Source: Rhizobium leguminosarum (GTDB lineage: Bacteria > Pseudomonadota > Alphaproteobacteria > Rhizobiales > Rhizobiaceae). Taken from it: a DNA stretch of 64,000 bases. The notes below the pieces were generated by a model, which saw only the letters and a list, made by a program, of their open reading frames with translations, searched no databases and was not told the origin of the DNA. The translations under genes and the position numbers were made by a program. Positions 28,184-36,907 of this stretch are shown piece by piece (within the stretch, counting starts at the first letter, position 1; each line of letters begins with the position of its first letter). The stretch spans positions 4,575,001-4,639,000 of the forward strand of contig NZ_CP025012.1 of assembly GCF_002953715.1 (NCBI RefSeq), given 5' to 3'.

Positions 28184-29347
28184 TCAGTTGACGCCGTGGA
28201 CGGCAAGCACCTGTTTCATGCGCGCCGTTGCGAGTTCCGGATCGGCGAGAACCCGGGCCTTGTCGGCAAGGCGGAAGAGTTCGGCCAGATGCGTCAGCGA
28301 GCGGGTGCTCTGCTGGCCGCCGACCATGACGAAATGATCCTGCAGGCCGTTGAGATAGGCGAGGAAGACGACGCCGGTCTTGTAGAAGCGGGTCGGCGCC
28401 TTGAAGATGTGGCGCGACAGCGGCACGGTCGGCTCCAGCAGATCGAAGAATTCATGGTTGCTCTTGCGGCCGAGCGCTTCGAGGGCGGCCGAGGCAGCCG
28501 GAGCGATCGCATCGAAAATGCCGAGCAGCGCGTCGGAATGGCCCTCTTCGTCGCCGGCGATCAGTTCGGCATAGTTGAAATCGTCGCCGGTATACATGCG
28601 CACGCCTTTCGGCAGCCGGCGGCGCATCGCCACTTCCTTCTCCTTGGACAGCAGCGAGATCTTGATGCCGTCGACCTTGTCGGCATGGGCTTCGATCACC
28701 TCGAGGCAGGTGGACATGGCTTGGATATGATCACTGTTGCCCCAATAACCCTGAAGCGCCGGATCGAACATTTCGCCGAGCCAATGGATGATGACGGGTT
28801 CCTTGACCTGGCGAAGGATGCGGTCATAGACGCTTACATAGTCGTCCGGCCCTTTGGCGGCGGCGGCAAGCGCCCGGCTGGCCATCAGGATGATGCGGCC
28901 GCCGGCCGCTTCCACCGTTTCGATCTGCTCCTCATACGCCCTGAGGATCGTGTCGATAGTGACGTCGGGTCCTGGCGTCAGATGGTCGGTCCCGGCGCCG
29001 CAGGCAATCAGCGCGTCCTTGCGGCCGGCCGCCTCACTGAGCGCCCGGCGGATGAGGTCGCGCGCTTCCGGCCAGCCGAGGCCCATGCCGCGCTGCGCCG
29101 TATCCATCGCTTCGGCAACCCCGAGGCCGAGATCCCAGAGCCGGTGGCGGAAAGCCAGCGTGCGCTCCCAATCGATCGCCGGCGTCAGCCACGGATCGTT
29201 GTCGGCGAGCGGATCGGCGACGACATGGGCGGCGGCAAAGGCGATGCGCGGAAAGGCCTTGGCGTCGCGCTTGGCGAGCGCGATCGGCGTGCCGGTCAGC
29301 GTGTAGGGGACGATCTTGCCGTCGAGAGGGAGATTGATCGTCGTCAC
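28184..29347 (-). CDS. DUF993 protein, aldolase-like (DapA superfamily)
   Basis: 387 aa. It reads as a class I aldolase TIM barrel of the DUF993 type. The stretch VDGIKISLLS provides a candidate Schiff-base Lys at residue 229, and GAGTDHL and HWLGEMFDP are strongly conserved-looking loops. Family members are usually labelled dihydrodipicolinate-synthase-related but are found in sugar catabolic clusters, where cleavage of a keto-deoxy acid is expected. It starts 3 bp after the preceding gene's stop, so it is tightly coupled. Confidence 0.85.
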   Translation of the reverse strand: MTTINLPLDGKIVPYTLTGTPIALAKRDAKAFPRIAFAAAHVVADPLADNDPWLTPAIDWERTLAFRHRLWDLGLGVAEAMDTAQRGMGLGWPEARDLIRRALSEAAGRKDALIACGAGTDHLTPGPDVTIDTILRAYEEQIETVEAAGGRIILMASRALAAAAKGPDDYVSVYDRILRQVKEPVIIHWLGEMFDPALQGYWGNSDHIQAMSTCLEVIEAHADKVDGIKISLLSKEKEVAMRRRLPKGVRMYTGDDFNYAELIAGDEEGHSDALLGIFDAIAPAASAALEALGRKSNHEFFDLLEPTVPLSRHIFKAPTRFYKTGVVFLAYLNGLQDHFVMVGGQQSTRSLTHLAELFRLADKARVLADPELATARMKQVLAVHGVN

Positions 29348-29350
29348 GGC

Positions 29351-30499
29351 TCAGAACTCCAGTGCGGGAACGTCGAGCCAGCGACGCTCGGCCCAGGATT
29401 TTAGGCCGAGTTCGGCAAGCTGCACGCCCTTGGCGCCGGCTTCCAGGCCATAGGGCCACGGCGCGTCTTCGACGACATGGCGGATGAACATTTCCCACTG
29501 CGCCTTGAAACCGTTGTCGAAGGCCTGCGTATCGGGAACCTCGTCCCAGGTCTTGTAGAAGTCGATCGTCTGCGGCTGATCCGGGTTCCAGACCGGCTTC
29601 GGCGTGTTGACGCGGTGCTGGCTCCAGCATTTCGTCAGACCGGCGACGGCCGAACCATGTGTACCGTCGACCTGGAAGGTGACGAGGTCGTCGCGGCGGA
29701 CGCGGACGGCCCAGGAGGAATTGACCTGCGCGATCGCGCCGCCTTCGAGCTCGAAGGTCGCATAGGCCGCATCGTCCGTGTCGCAGTCATAGGGCTTGCC
29801 CTGCTCGTCGATGCGGCGCGGAATATGCGTAGCACCGAGGCAGGATACGGCTTTGACTTCGCCGAACAGATTGTCGAGCACGTAGCGCCAGTGGCAGAGC
29901 ATGTCGAGGATGATGCCGCCGCCGTCGCCCTTGCGATAGTTCCAGGACGGGCGCTGGGCCGGCACGCCCCAATCGCCTTCGAAAACCCAGTAGCCGAATT
30001 CGCCGCGCACGGAGAGGATCTTGCCGAAGAAGCCGGAATCCCTGAGCAGCGCCAGCTTCCGCAGGCCAGGCAGGAAGAGCTTGTCCTGCACGACGCCGTG
30101 TTTGAGGCCGGAGCGGCGCGCCTTGCGGGCAAGGTCGAGCGCCACCTGCAGATCGTCGGAGATCGGCTTCTCGCAATAGACATGTTTGCCGGCATCGAGC
30201 GCCTTGGACAGCAGTTCGGCCCGCATCAGCGTCGTGCCGGCGTCGAAGAAGATCGTGTCGTCGGGATTGGCGAGAGCGGCATCGAGATCGGTCGACCAGC
30301 GCTTGATGCCGTGCTTCTTCGCCAGCTCTTCCATCTTGGCGGCGTTGCGGCCGACGATGATCGGGTCGATCTCGAGTTTCTCGCCGGATTTCAAAGTGAT
30401 GCCGCCCTGGTCGCGGAAGGCGAGAATCGAACGCACCAGGTGCTGATTGTAGCCCATGCGGCCGGTGACGCCGTGCAAGATGATACCCAAGCGTGCCAT
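29351..30499 (-). CDS. Gfo/Idh/MocA-family oxidoreductase
   Basis: 382 aa. The N-terminus GIILHGVTGRMGYNQH is a variant Rossmann motif with an extended loop. VYCEKPIS supplies the family Glu-Lys-Pro, and DMLCHWRYVLDN lies in the substrate-binding half. First gene of a four-gene minus-strand operon (this gene, DUF993, isomerase, second Gfo/Idh). The ATG at 30499 has GGGAGGA upstream, whereas the longer reading to 30538 has none. The 131-bp leader contains a TTGACA box and a 16-bp dyad, so control by the adjacent TetR-type protein is likely. Confidence 0.9.
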   Translation of the reverse strand: MARLGIILHGVTGRMGYNQHLVRSILAFRDQGGITLKSGEKLEIDPIIVGRNAAKMEELAKKHGIKRWSTDLDAALANPDDTIFFDAGTTLMRAELLSKALDAGKHVYCEKPISDDLQVALDLARKARRSGLKHGVVQDKLFLPGLRKLALLRDSGFFGKILSVRGEFGYWVFEGDWGVPAQRPSWNYRKGDGGGIILDMLCHWRYVLDNLFGEVKAVSCLGATHIPRRIDEQGKPYDCDTDDAAYATFELEGGAIAQVNSSWAVRVRRDDLVTFQVDGTHGSAVAGLTKCWSQHRVNTPKPVWNPDQPQTIDFYKTWDEVPDTQAFDNGFKAQWEMFIRHVVEDAPWPYGLEAGAKGVQLAELGLKSWAERRWLDVPALEF

Positions 30500-30561
30500 T
30501 TTTTCCTCCCAGCAATCTTTTGCGGCGGGAGCGGGCATCCTGGCCCGGCCCTCCCAAGCCG

Positions 30562-30607
30562 GTAACTAAACAGTTACTTGATGGCAGAAGATCCGAGCGA
30601 CTGTCAA
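30562..30607 (-). promoter_or_regulatory. promoter with TetR-type operator for the four-gene operon
   Basis: On the minus strand a TTGACA box (30607-30602) is followed by the perfect dyad GTAACT-GTTT-AGTTAC at 30577-30562. The operator begins 30 nt after the start of the -35 box, so it overlaps or directly follows the -10 region. The same arrangement occurs at 31399-31444. Confidence 0.65.
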
Positions 30608-30630
30608 GAGTCAAATCCGATTTTCGAGAT

Positions 30631-31308
30631 TCAGCGCTTGATCGAGGCGAGCGTGACGTGGACGATATGCCTTTCCCAGGCATTGAGATGGGTCGGCTCG
30701 ATCAGGTCGCGGCCGAAGATCGTCGACAGCGTGTACTGGTTGGAGAGGTAGAAATAACCGAGCGAGGCGATCGTCAGGTAGACATGCAGGGGATCGGCGG
30801 TCTGGATGAAGACGCCCTGCTTCTTTCCCTGCTCGAGCACGTCCGAAAGCTCGCCGATCAAATGCGAATGCAGTTCCTTGAGCCGGACCGACTGACGCAG
30901 CCAGCGGGCCCGATGCAGATTTTCCGTGCCGAGCAGGCTGAGGAATTCCGGATGCTGGAGAAAATAACGCCAGGTGAAGAGCGCAAGTTCGCCGATGCCT
31001 TCCTCCGGGCTGCGGTCGCCGATATGAAGCGCGCGCTCGGCGGTGCGGATGCCGACATAGGCTTCTTCGAGCACTTTGAGGTAGAGTTGCTCCTTGTCGC
31101 CGAAATAATGATAGAGCATCCGCTTGTTGGTGCCGGCGCGCTCGGCGATCGCGTCGACGCGAGCCCCACCCATGCCGTTTTCGGCGAATTCCCGGGTTGC
31201 CGCTTCGAGGATCGCAGCGCGTGTCCGCTCCGGATCGCGGTGGGCTGTCCGTTCCGCGACCGGGCGTCGAGACCTCTTCTTTTCCCCATTCTCCCCGCTG
31301 TCGTTCAT
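30631..31308 (-). CDS. TetR/AcrR-family transcriptional regulator
   Basis: 225 aa. The N-terminal helix-turn-helix is at about residues 28-75 (ILEAATREFAENGMGGARVDAIAERAGTNKRMLYHYFG is only partly quoted here: GGARVDAIAERAG then KRMLYHYFGDKEQLY). It has an all-helical C-terminal ligand domain. The start at 31308 (MNDSGEN) was chosen for GGAGGTGGAGAG upstream. The gene is flanked on both sides by copies of the same dyad, so it most likely represses both the downstream operon and the divergent ABC operon, with a sugar or sugar acid as inducer. Confidence 0.9.
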   Translation of the reverse strand: MNDSGENGEKKRSRRPVAERTAHRDPERTRAAILEAATREFAENGMGGARVDAIAERAGTNKRMLYHYFGDKEQLYLKVLEEAYVGIRTAERALHIGDRSPEEGIGELALFTWRYFLQHPEFLSLLGTENLHRARWLRQSVRLKELHSHLIGELSDVLEQGKKQGVFIQTADPLHVYLTIASLGYFYLSNQYTLSTIFGRDLIEPTHLNAWERHIVHVTLASIKR

Positions 31309-31398
31309 CTCTCCACCTCCGTCTTCACATGTTGCGCTCATAAGCCTTCGGTGCGAAATTGTAAAAACCGAATTTGAAGGGCCCGCGAGCGACACCGC

Positions 31399-31444
31399 TT
31401 GACACGCTCGCCGCTTTGCTCGTAGCTTGTAACCAATTAGTTAT
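31399..31444 (+). promoter_or_regulatory. promoter with TetR-type operator for the ABC operon
   Basis: TTGACA (31399-31404), a weak TAGCTT -10 at 18-bp spacing, then the imperfect dyad GTAACCAATTAGTTAT (31429-31444), followed by a GTAACT half-site at 31455. The 30-nt offset between -35 and operator is the same as in the 30562 copy. Confidence 0.65.
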
Positions 31445-31506
31445 TTATGCAAGGGTAACTAGGTTTCGGAAGCGTGTGGAGGCGCTTCCCTTTGGAGGAG
31501 GAAAAA

Positions 31507-32793
31507 ATGAGCCTACGTGTAAGCAGACGTAATTTCGTTGCGGGCGGAGCGACGCTTCTTTCGCTCTCGGCGCTGGGAACCAGCGCTTTGGCACAGGAAA
31601 CGCGCCTGCGTCTCCTGTGGTGGGGCTCGCAGCCGCGCGCGGATCGCACCAACAAGGTATCGCAGCTCTATCAGACGAAGAAGCCGGGCACGTCGATCAC
31701 CGGCGAATTCCTCGGCTGGGGCGACTACTGGCCGCGCCTTGCGACCCAGGTCGCCGGCCGCAACGCGCCCGATGTCATCCAGATGGACTATCGCTATATC
31801 GTTCAGTATGCGCGGCGCGGCGCGCTCGCCCCGCTCGAATCCTATATGCCGGCCAAGCTGAACCTCGACGATTTCGACAAGGCGCAGATCGAAGGCGGCA
31901 GCGTCGACGGCCATCTCTATGGCGTCAGCCTTGGGGCGAATTCGGCGGCCACCGTCCTGAACACCACTGCCTTCAAGGAGGCCGGCGTCGATCTGCCGAC
32001 CCAGGCAACCACCTGGGAAGAATTCGGCCGCATCGGTGCGGAGATCACCAAGGCAGGCAAACGCAAGGGCATGTTCGGCATGGCCGACGGCAGCGGCGGT
32101 GAACCGCTGTTTGAAAATTGGCTGCGTCAGCGCGGCAAGGCGCTTTATACCGCCGACGGCAAGATCGCCTTCGGCGTGGACGATGCCTCGGAATGGTACG
32201 ACATGTGGGCCAAGTTCCGTGAGGCCGGCGCCTGCGTTCCTGCCGATGTCCAGGCACTCGACAAGAACGACATCGAAACCAACACGGTTTCGCTCGGCAA
32301 GTCGGCCGCTGGTTTCGCCCATTCCAACCAGTTCGTCGCCTATCAGGCAATGAACAAGGACAAGCTGGCGCTGACCAACTACATGCGCGTCAAGGCGGAT
32401 TCGAAGGGCGGCCACTACCGCAAGCCTTCGATGTTCTTCTCGGTCTCCGCCCAGTCGAAAGCCGTGGACCTGGCCGTGGACTACGTCAATTTCTTCGTCA
32501 AGAACCCAGAGGCAGCGCTGCTTCTGGACGTCGAACGCGGCATTCCGGAATCGAGCGCCATGCGTGAGGTCGTCGCGGCGAAGCTCGACGAGAACGGCAA
32601 GATTGCGCTGGCCTATGTCAGCGGCCTTGGCGAACTCGCCGGCAAATTGCCGCCGCCACCGCCCGCCGGCGCCGGTGAAGGCGAGCTAACCCTACGCAAC
32701 ATCGCCGAACAAGTGGCCTTCGGACAGGTATCTCCTTCCGATGGCGGCAAACAGCTCGTCGATGAAATCACGCAGATTCTCGCACGAGGCTGA
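31507..32793 (+). CDS. ABC transporter sugar-binding protein (family 1, Tat signal)
   Basis: 428 aa. Signal SRRNFVAGG plus a hydrophobic stretch ending TSALA is a twin-arginine export signal. The mature protein starts ETRLRLLWWGS and is paralogous to the binding protein at 20459-21745. Start ATG at 31507 with GGAGGAGG upstream. First gene of a plus-strand operon with two permeases, an oxidoreductase, an ATPase, a kinase-like protein and a FAD/GcvT enzyme. The ligand is probably an oligosaccharide or glycoside; uronate genes in the locus suggest a glucuronide. Confidence 0.93.
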   Translation: MSLRVSRRNFVAGGATLLSLSALGTSALAQETRLRLLWWGSQPRADRTNKVSQLYQTKKPGTSITGEFLGWGDYWPRLATQVAGRNAPDVIQMDYRYIVQYARRGALAPLESYMPAKLNLDDFDKAQIEGGSVDGHLYGVSLGANSAATVLNTTAFKEAGVDLPTQATTWEEFGRIGAEITKAGKRKGMFGMADGSGGEPLFENWLRQRGKALYTADGKIAFGVDDASEWYDMWAKFREAGACVPADVQALDKNDIETNTVSLGKSAAGFAHSNQFVAYQAMNKDKLALTNYMRVKADSKGGHYRKPSMFFSVSAQSKAVDLAVDYVNFFVKNPEAALLLDVERGIPESSAMREVVAAKLDENGKIALAYVSGLGELAGKLPPPPPAGAGEGELTLRNIAEQVAFGQVSPSDGGKQLVDEITQILARG

Positions 32794-32799
32794 TCCCGT

Positions 32800-33759
32800 A
32801 TGAGCAATGCGATGCGCACGCCCGCAGGGGCCATAAATGTGGAAAGATATCAGGGGGCCGTGGCCGATGGACGCTTCAGGCGTCTCTGGAACGCCAATGC
32901 TCCCGGCTATCTCTTCCTTCTTCCGTGGCTCATCGGCTTTTTCGGGCTGACGCTCGGGCCGGCCCTGATTTCGCTCTATCTCTCCTTCACCGACTTCGAC
33001 ATGCTGCAGTCGCCGAGGTGGGTGGGAATGGCGAATTACGTGCGCATCGCCACGGCGGACCCTAAATTCTCGGCCGCCATGCACGTCACCCTGACTTATG
33101 TCGTCTTCTCGGTGCCGTTCAAACTGACCTTCGCCTTGCTGGTCGCCATGGCGCTGAACCGCGGCCTGCGTGGGCTGTCGATCTATCGCGCCATCTTCTA
33201 TCTGCCGTCATTGCTGGGCGGCAGCGTGGCGATCGCCGTGCTGTGGCGTCAGCTTTTCGCCAGCGATGGCCTTGTCAATGCCGCGCTCTCGCATTTCGGC
33301 ATCGAAGGGCCGAGCTGGATCTCGCATCCGAACTATTCGATCTACACGCTGGTGGCTCTGTCCGTCTGGCAGTTCGGCTCGCCGATGATTATTTTCCTGG
33401 CCGGCCTGCGCCAGATCCCGCAGGATATGTATGAGGCCGCGAGCCTCGACGGTGCCTCGAAGTTCCGGCAATTCTACAAGATCACACTGCCACTTCTGAC
33501 ACCGGTGATCTTCTTCAATGCCGTCGTCCAGACGATTGAAGCCTTCAAGGCCTTCACACCGGCCTTCATCATCTCCGGCGGCACGGGCGGTCCGATCAAT
33601 TCGACGCTCTTCTACACGCTCTACCTCTATCAGGAAGCCTTCGGCAATTTCCGCATGGGCTACGCCTCGGCGCTCGCCTGGATCCTGGTGGTGATCATCG
33701 CGATCTTCACCGCCTTCTCCTTCCTGACCTCGCGTTATTGGGTGCACTACGATGACTGA
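32800..33759 (+). CDS. ABC transporter permease, MalF/UgpA type
   Basis: 319 aa with six predicted transmembrane segments. The cytoplasmic EAA loop reads YEAASLDGASKFRQFYKITLP near residue 210 (21 residues, quoted in part: EAASLDGASKFRQF). That loop contacts the ATPase. It follows the binding-protein gene by 6 bp and overlaps the second permease by 8 nt, so the three are co-translated. Inner-membrane half of a carbohydrate importer. Confidence 0.94.
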   Translation: MSNAMRTPAGAINVERYQGAVADGRFRRLWNANAPGYLFLLPWLIGFFGLTLGPALISLYLSFTDFDMLQSPRWVGMANYVRIATADPKFSAAMHVTLTYVVFSVPFKLTFALLVAMALNRGLRGLSIYRAIFYLPSLLGGSVAIAVLWRQLFASDGLVNAALSHFGIEGPSWISHPNYSIYTLVALSVWQFGSPMIIFLAGLRQIPQDMYEAASLDGASKFRQFYKITLPLLTPVIFFNAVVQTIEAFKAFTPAFIISGGTGGPINSTLFYTLYLYQEAFGNFRMGYASALAWILVVIIAIFTAFSFLTSRYWVHYDD

Positions 33760-34639
33760 GATGACCGCTTCTGTGACTGCGGCCAGGCCGCCATCCGACA
33801 TCACCAAACGCAGCCTGCCGGCGTCGCTCATCATCCACGCCCTGCTGATCGCCGCTTCACTTCTCATGCTCTATCCGCTGTTGTGGATGGTTTCGGCATC
33901 GGTGAGGCCGGAAAACGAGATCTTCTCGTCGACCTCGCTCATCCCGTCGTCGATCGATCTCTCCTCCTATGCGCGCGGTTGGGTCGGCCTCGATGTCAGC
34001 TTCGGACGGTTCTTCTGGAATTCGCTCGTCATCTCGCTGCTGGTGGTGACGGGCAATGTCATCGCCTGTTCGCTGACGGCCTTCGCCTTTGCGCGGCTGC
34101 GTTTTGCCGGTCGGAACTTCTGGTTCGCGATCATGCTCGGCACGTTGATGATCCCCTACCATGTGACGCTGATCCCGCAATATGTGCTCTTCCTCAACCT
34201 CGGCTGGGTGAACACCATCCTGCCGCTGGTTGTGCCGAAGTTCCTGGCAAGCGATGCCTTCTTCATCTTTCTCATGGTGCAGTTCTTCCGCGGCATCCCG
34301 CGCGAACTCGATGAGGCGGCGATGATGGATGGCTGCAGCGCCTGGCGCATCTACTGGAAGATCATGCTGCCGCTGTCGCTGCCGGTTTTGGCCACAGCCG
34401 CCATCTTCTCCTTCATCTGGACCTGGGACGATTTCTTCGGTCCGCTGATCTACCTGAACGACATGAACACCTATACGATTCAGCTCGGCCTGCGCACTTT
34501 CGTGGATTCCACCAGCGCATCGGATTGGGGCGGTTTGTTCGCCATGTCGACCCTGACGCTCGTGCCGGTCTTCTTCTTCTTCCTGTTCTTCCAGCGCCTG
34601 CTGATCGAGGGCATCGCCACGACGGGCATGAAACGTTGA
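33752..34639 (+). CDS. ABC transporter permease, MalG/UgpE type
   Basis: 295 aa, six transmembrane segments. The EAA loop reads LDEAAMMDGCSAWRIYWKI in the second half. It is the partner of the upstream permease. The C-terminus ends GIATTGMKR, a typical MalG-type ending. Its stop codon overlaps a possible ATG (TGATG) of the next gene, giving another sign of a compact operon. Confidence 0.94.
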   Translation: MTEMTASVTAARPPSDITKRSLPASLIIHALLIAASLLMLYPLLWMVSASVRPENEIFSSTSLIPSSIDLSSYARGWVGLDVSFGRFFWNSLVISLLVVTGNVIACSLTAFAFARLRFAGRNFWFAIMLGTLMIPYHVTLIPQYVLFLNLGWVNTILPLVVPKFLASDAFFIFLMVQFFRGIPRELDEAAMMDGCSAWRIYWKIMLPLSLPVLATAAIFSFIWTWDDFFGPLIYLNDMNTYTIQLGLRTFVDSTSASDWGGLFAMSTLTLVPVFFFFLFFQRLLIEGIATTGMKR

Positions 34640-34662
34640 TGGCGATAACGGGAAAGAGCGAC

Positions 34663-35736
34663 ATGAGCATCAGGACGGTCGCGATCGTTGGTTGCGGTAT
34701 CGGCCGCTCCCACATCGTCGAAGGTTACCTGCCGCATTCCGACAAGTTCAAGGTCGTGGCGATCTGCGACCTGAACGAGCAGCGCATGGCGGCGGTCGGC
34801 GACGAGTTCGGCATCGAACGCCGCACGACTTCCTTTGCGGAGCTGTTGGCCGACGACACGATCGACATCATCGATATCTGCACCCCTCCCGGTATCCATC
34901 TGGAACAGGTGGTCGCGGCCCTGGCTGCCGGTAAACATGTCGTTTGCGAAAAGCCGCTGACAGGTTCGCTTGCCGCCGTCGATACCATCATGGAAGCGGA
35001 AAAGACCGCCAAGGGCGTGCTGATGCCGATCTTCCAGTATCGTTACGGCGACGGCATCCAGAAGGCCAAGCGGATCATCGACGCCGGTATTGCCGGCAAA
35101 CCCTATACCGCTTCCGTCGAAACCTTCTGGCTGCGCAAACCGGAATATTACGCCGTGCCTTGGCGCGGCAAATGGGCGACGGAACTCGGCGGCGTGCTCG
35201 TTACCCATGCCCTGCACCTGCACGACATGCTGATGCATCTGATGGGCCCGGCTGCAAGGGTCTTCGGCCGCGTCGCCACCCGTGTCAACGATATCGAGGT
35301 CGAGGATTGTGCCTCCGCCAGCCTGCTGATGGAAAACGGCGCCTTTGTCTCGCTTTCCTGTACCCTTGGGTCGCAGGAGCAGATTAGCCGGCTCAGGCTG
35401 CATTTCGAGAATGTTACTTTCGAGAGCAGCCATGAGCCTTACACGCCCGGCAAAGACCCCTGGAAGATCATTGCCGCGAACGACGATGTGCGGGAGAAGA
35501 TCGACCGGGTGGTTGGTGACTGGCAGCCGGTCGCGCCGCGTTTCACCACGCAGATGGGCCAGTTCCATGCCTTTTTGAGTGGCCATGCGCCACTGCCGGT
35601 AACGAGCCGGGACGCCCGCCGCGCGCTGGAACTCGTCACCGCCATCTACCAGTCTTCCGACAGCGGCGCTGATGTGCCGCTGCCGGTCGGTCCCGACAGT
35701 CCGAAATACGCCGATTGGCGCGCAAGAACGAAATAA
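34663..35736 (+). CDS. Gfo/Idh/MocA-family oxidoreductase
   Basis: 357 aa. Rossmann motif VAIVGCGIGRSH, CTPPGIHLEQV and the family Glu-Lys-Pro in VVCEKPLTG. Third member of the superfamily in this locus and clearly different in sequence from the other two. The start at 34663 (MSIRTV) has GGGAAAGAG upstream; the alternative at 34639 overlaps the permease stop as TGATG. Being inside the transporter operon, it probably acts on the imported sugar first. Confidence 0.88.
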   Translation: MSIRTVAIVGCGIGRSHIVEGYLPHSDKFKVVAICDLNEQRMAAVGDEFGIERRTTSFAELLADDTIDIIDICTPPGIHLEQVVAALAAGKHVVCEKPLTGSLAAVDTIMEAEKTAKGVLMPIFQYRYGDGIQKAKRIIDAGIAGKPYTASVETFWLRKPEYYAVPWRGKWATELGGVLVTHALHLHDMLMHLMGPAARVFGRVATRVNDIEVEDCASASLLMENGAFVSLSCTLGSQEQISRLRLHFENVTFESSHEPYTPGKDPWKIIAANDDVREKIDRVVGDWQPVAPRFTTQMGQFHAFLSGHAPLPVTSRDARRALELVTAIYQSSDSGADVPLPVGPDSPKYADWRARTK

Positions 35737-35768
35737 ACGACAAAATAAAAAGAGAGGGTTTTGACAAG

Positions 35769-36845
35769 ATGGCAACCAGTGTCGTTCTTCAGAAGGTCGA
35801 AAAGCGCTACGGCTCGCTGGATGTGATCCATGGCATCGATCTGACGATCGATCCCGGCGAATTCGTCGTTTTTGTCGGCCCCTCGGGCTGCGGAAAATCG
35901 ACCCTTCTGCGCATGATCGCCGGTCTCGAGGAGATCACCGGCGGCGGGCTGCTGCTCGACAACGAACGCATGAACGAGGTGGCGCCAGCCAAGCGCGGCA
36001 TCGCCATGGTCTTCCAGTCCTATGCGCTCTATCCCCACATGTCGGTCTACAAGAACCTCGCCTTCGGCCTGGAGACGGCGGGTTACAAGAAGGCCGATAT
36101 CCAGCCGAAAGTGAAGCGCGCCGCCGAGATCCTGCAGATCGAGAAGCTGCTGGAGCGCAAGCCGAAGGCGCTCTCCGGCGGCCAGCGCCAACGTGTCGCG
36201 ATCGGCCGCGCCATCGTGCGCGAACCGCGGATCTTCCTGTTCGACGAGCCGCTGTCGAACCTCGATGCCGAACTGCGTGTGCAGATGCGCGTCGAGATCT
36301 CCCGCCTGCACCGCAGCCTCGGCAATACGATGATCTATGTCACCCATGACCAGGTCGAAGCCATGACGATGGCCGACAAGATCGTGGTGTTGAATTCCGG
36401 CCGTATCGAGCAGGTCGGCGCGCCGCTCGATCTCTATAACAATCCGGCCAACCGCTTCGTCGCCGGTTTCATCGGCAGCCCGAAGATGAATTTCCTGAAG
36501 GCCCGCATCGAGCAGGTCGGCGAGGCCGAAACCAGCATCCATGTCTGCGGCAATTCCGTCCGCCTGCCGCGCCGGCTGAAAGGCCAGGCCGGAGAGGACG
36601 TCACCTTCGGCATCCGTCCCGAGCATCTTTCGCTGGCCGAAGGTACAATCGCGCTGTCGACCGTCAATGTCGATCTCGTCGAAAATCTTGGCGGCGCCAC
36701 CATGCTCTACACCACGACGCCGGATAGCCAGCTCCTGACCGTGGCGCTTGACGGCCAGCAGAAGGTGGAGCGCGGCGCCAATGTGAAGGCTTCCTTCGAT
36801 CCGGCCCGCTGTCACGTCTTCGACGCGGCCGGCAAGACGATCTAA
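35769..36845 (+). CDS. carbohydrate ABC transporter ATPase, UgpC/MsmK/MalK type
   Basis: 358 aa. Walker A GPSGCGKST near residue 37, signature LSGGQRQRVAIGRA near 136, Walker B IFLFDEPLSNLD near 156, and switch His in YVTHDQ. The C-terminal regulatory TOBE/OB domain (about 240-358) contains FGIRPEHLSLAEG, typical of CUT1 ATPases. It energises the two permeases upstream, and may also serve the orphan binding protein at 20459. Confidence 0.95.
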   Translation: MATSVVLQKVEKRYGSLDVIHGIDLTIDPGEFVVFVGPSGCGKSTLLRMIAGLEEITGGGLLLDNERMNEVAPAKRGIAMVFQSYALYPHMSVYKNLAFGLETAGYKKADIQPKVKRAAEILQIEKLLERKPKALSGGQRQRVAIGRAIVREPRIFLFDEPLSNLDAELRVQMRVEISRLHRSLGNTMIYVTHDQVEAMTMADKIVVLNSGRIEQVGAPLDLYNNPANRFVAGFIGSPKMNFLKARIEQVGEAETSIHVCGNSVRLPRRLKGQAGEDVTFGIRPEHLSLAEGTIALSTVNVDLVENLGGATMLYTTTPDSQLLTVALDGQQKVERGANVKASFDPARCHVFDAAGKTI

Positions 36846-36907
36846 GCGCACCGCCGCTTGACATCAGATCCTCCTCTGCCCCATCATTTCGGAAGGGGCA
36901 GAAGGGG

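Noticed and set aside
31309..31395. N-terminal extension of the TetR-type protein
   Set aside because: GGAGGTGGAGAG directly before the ATG at 31308 and the normal family length support the shorter form.
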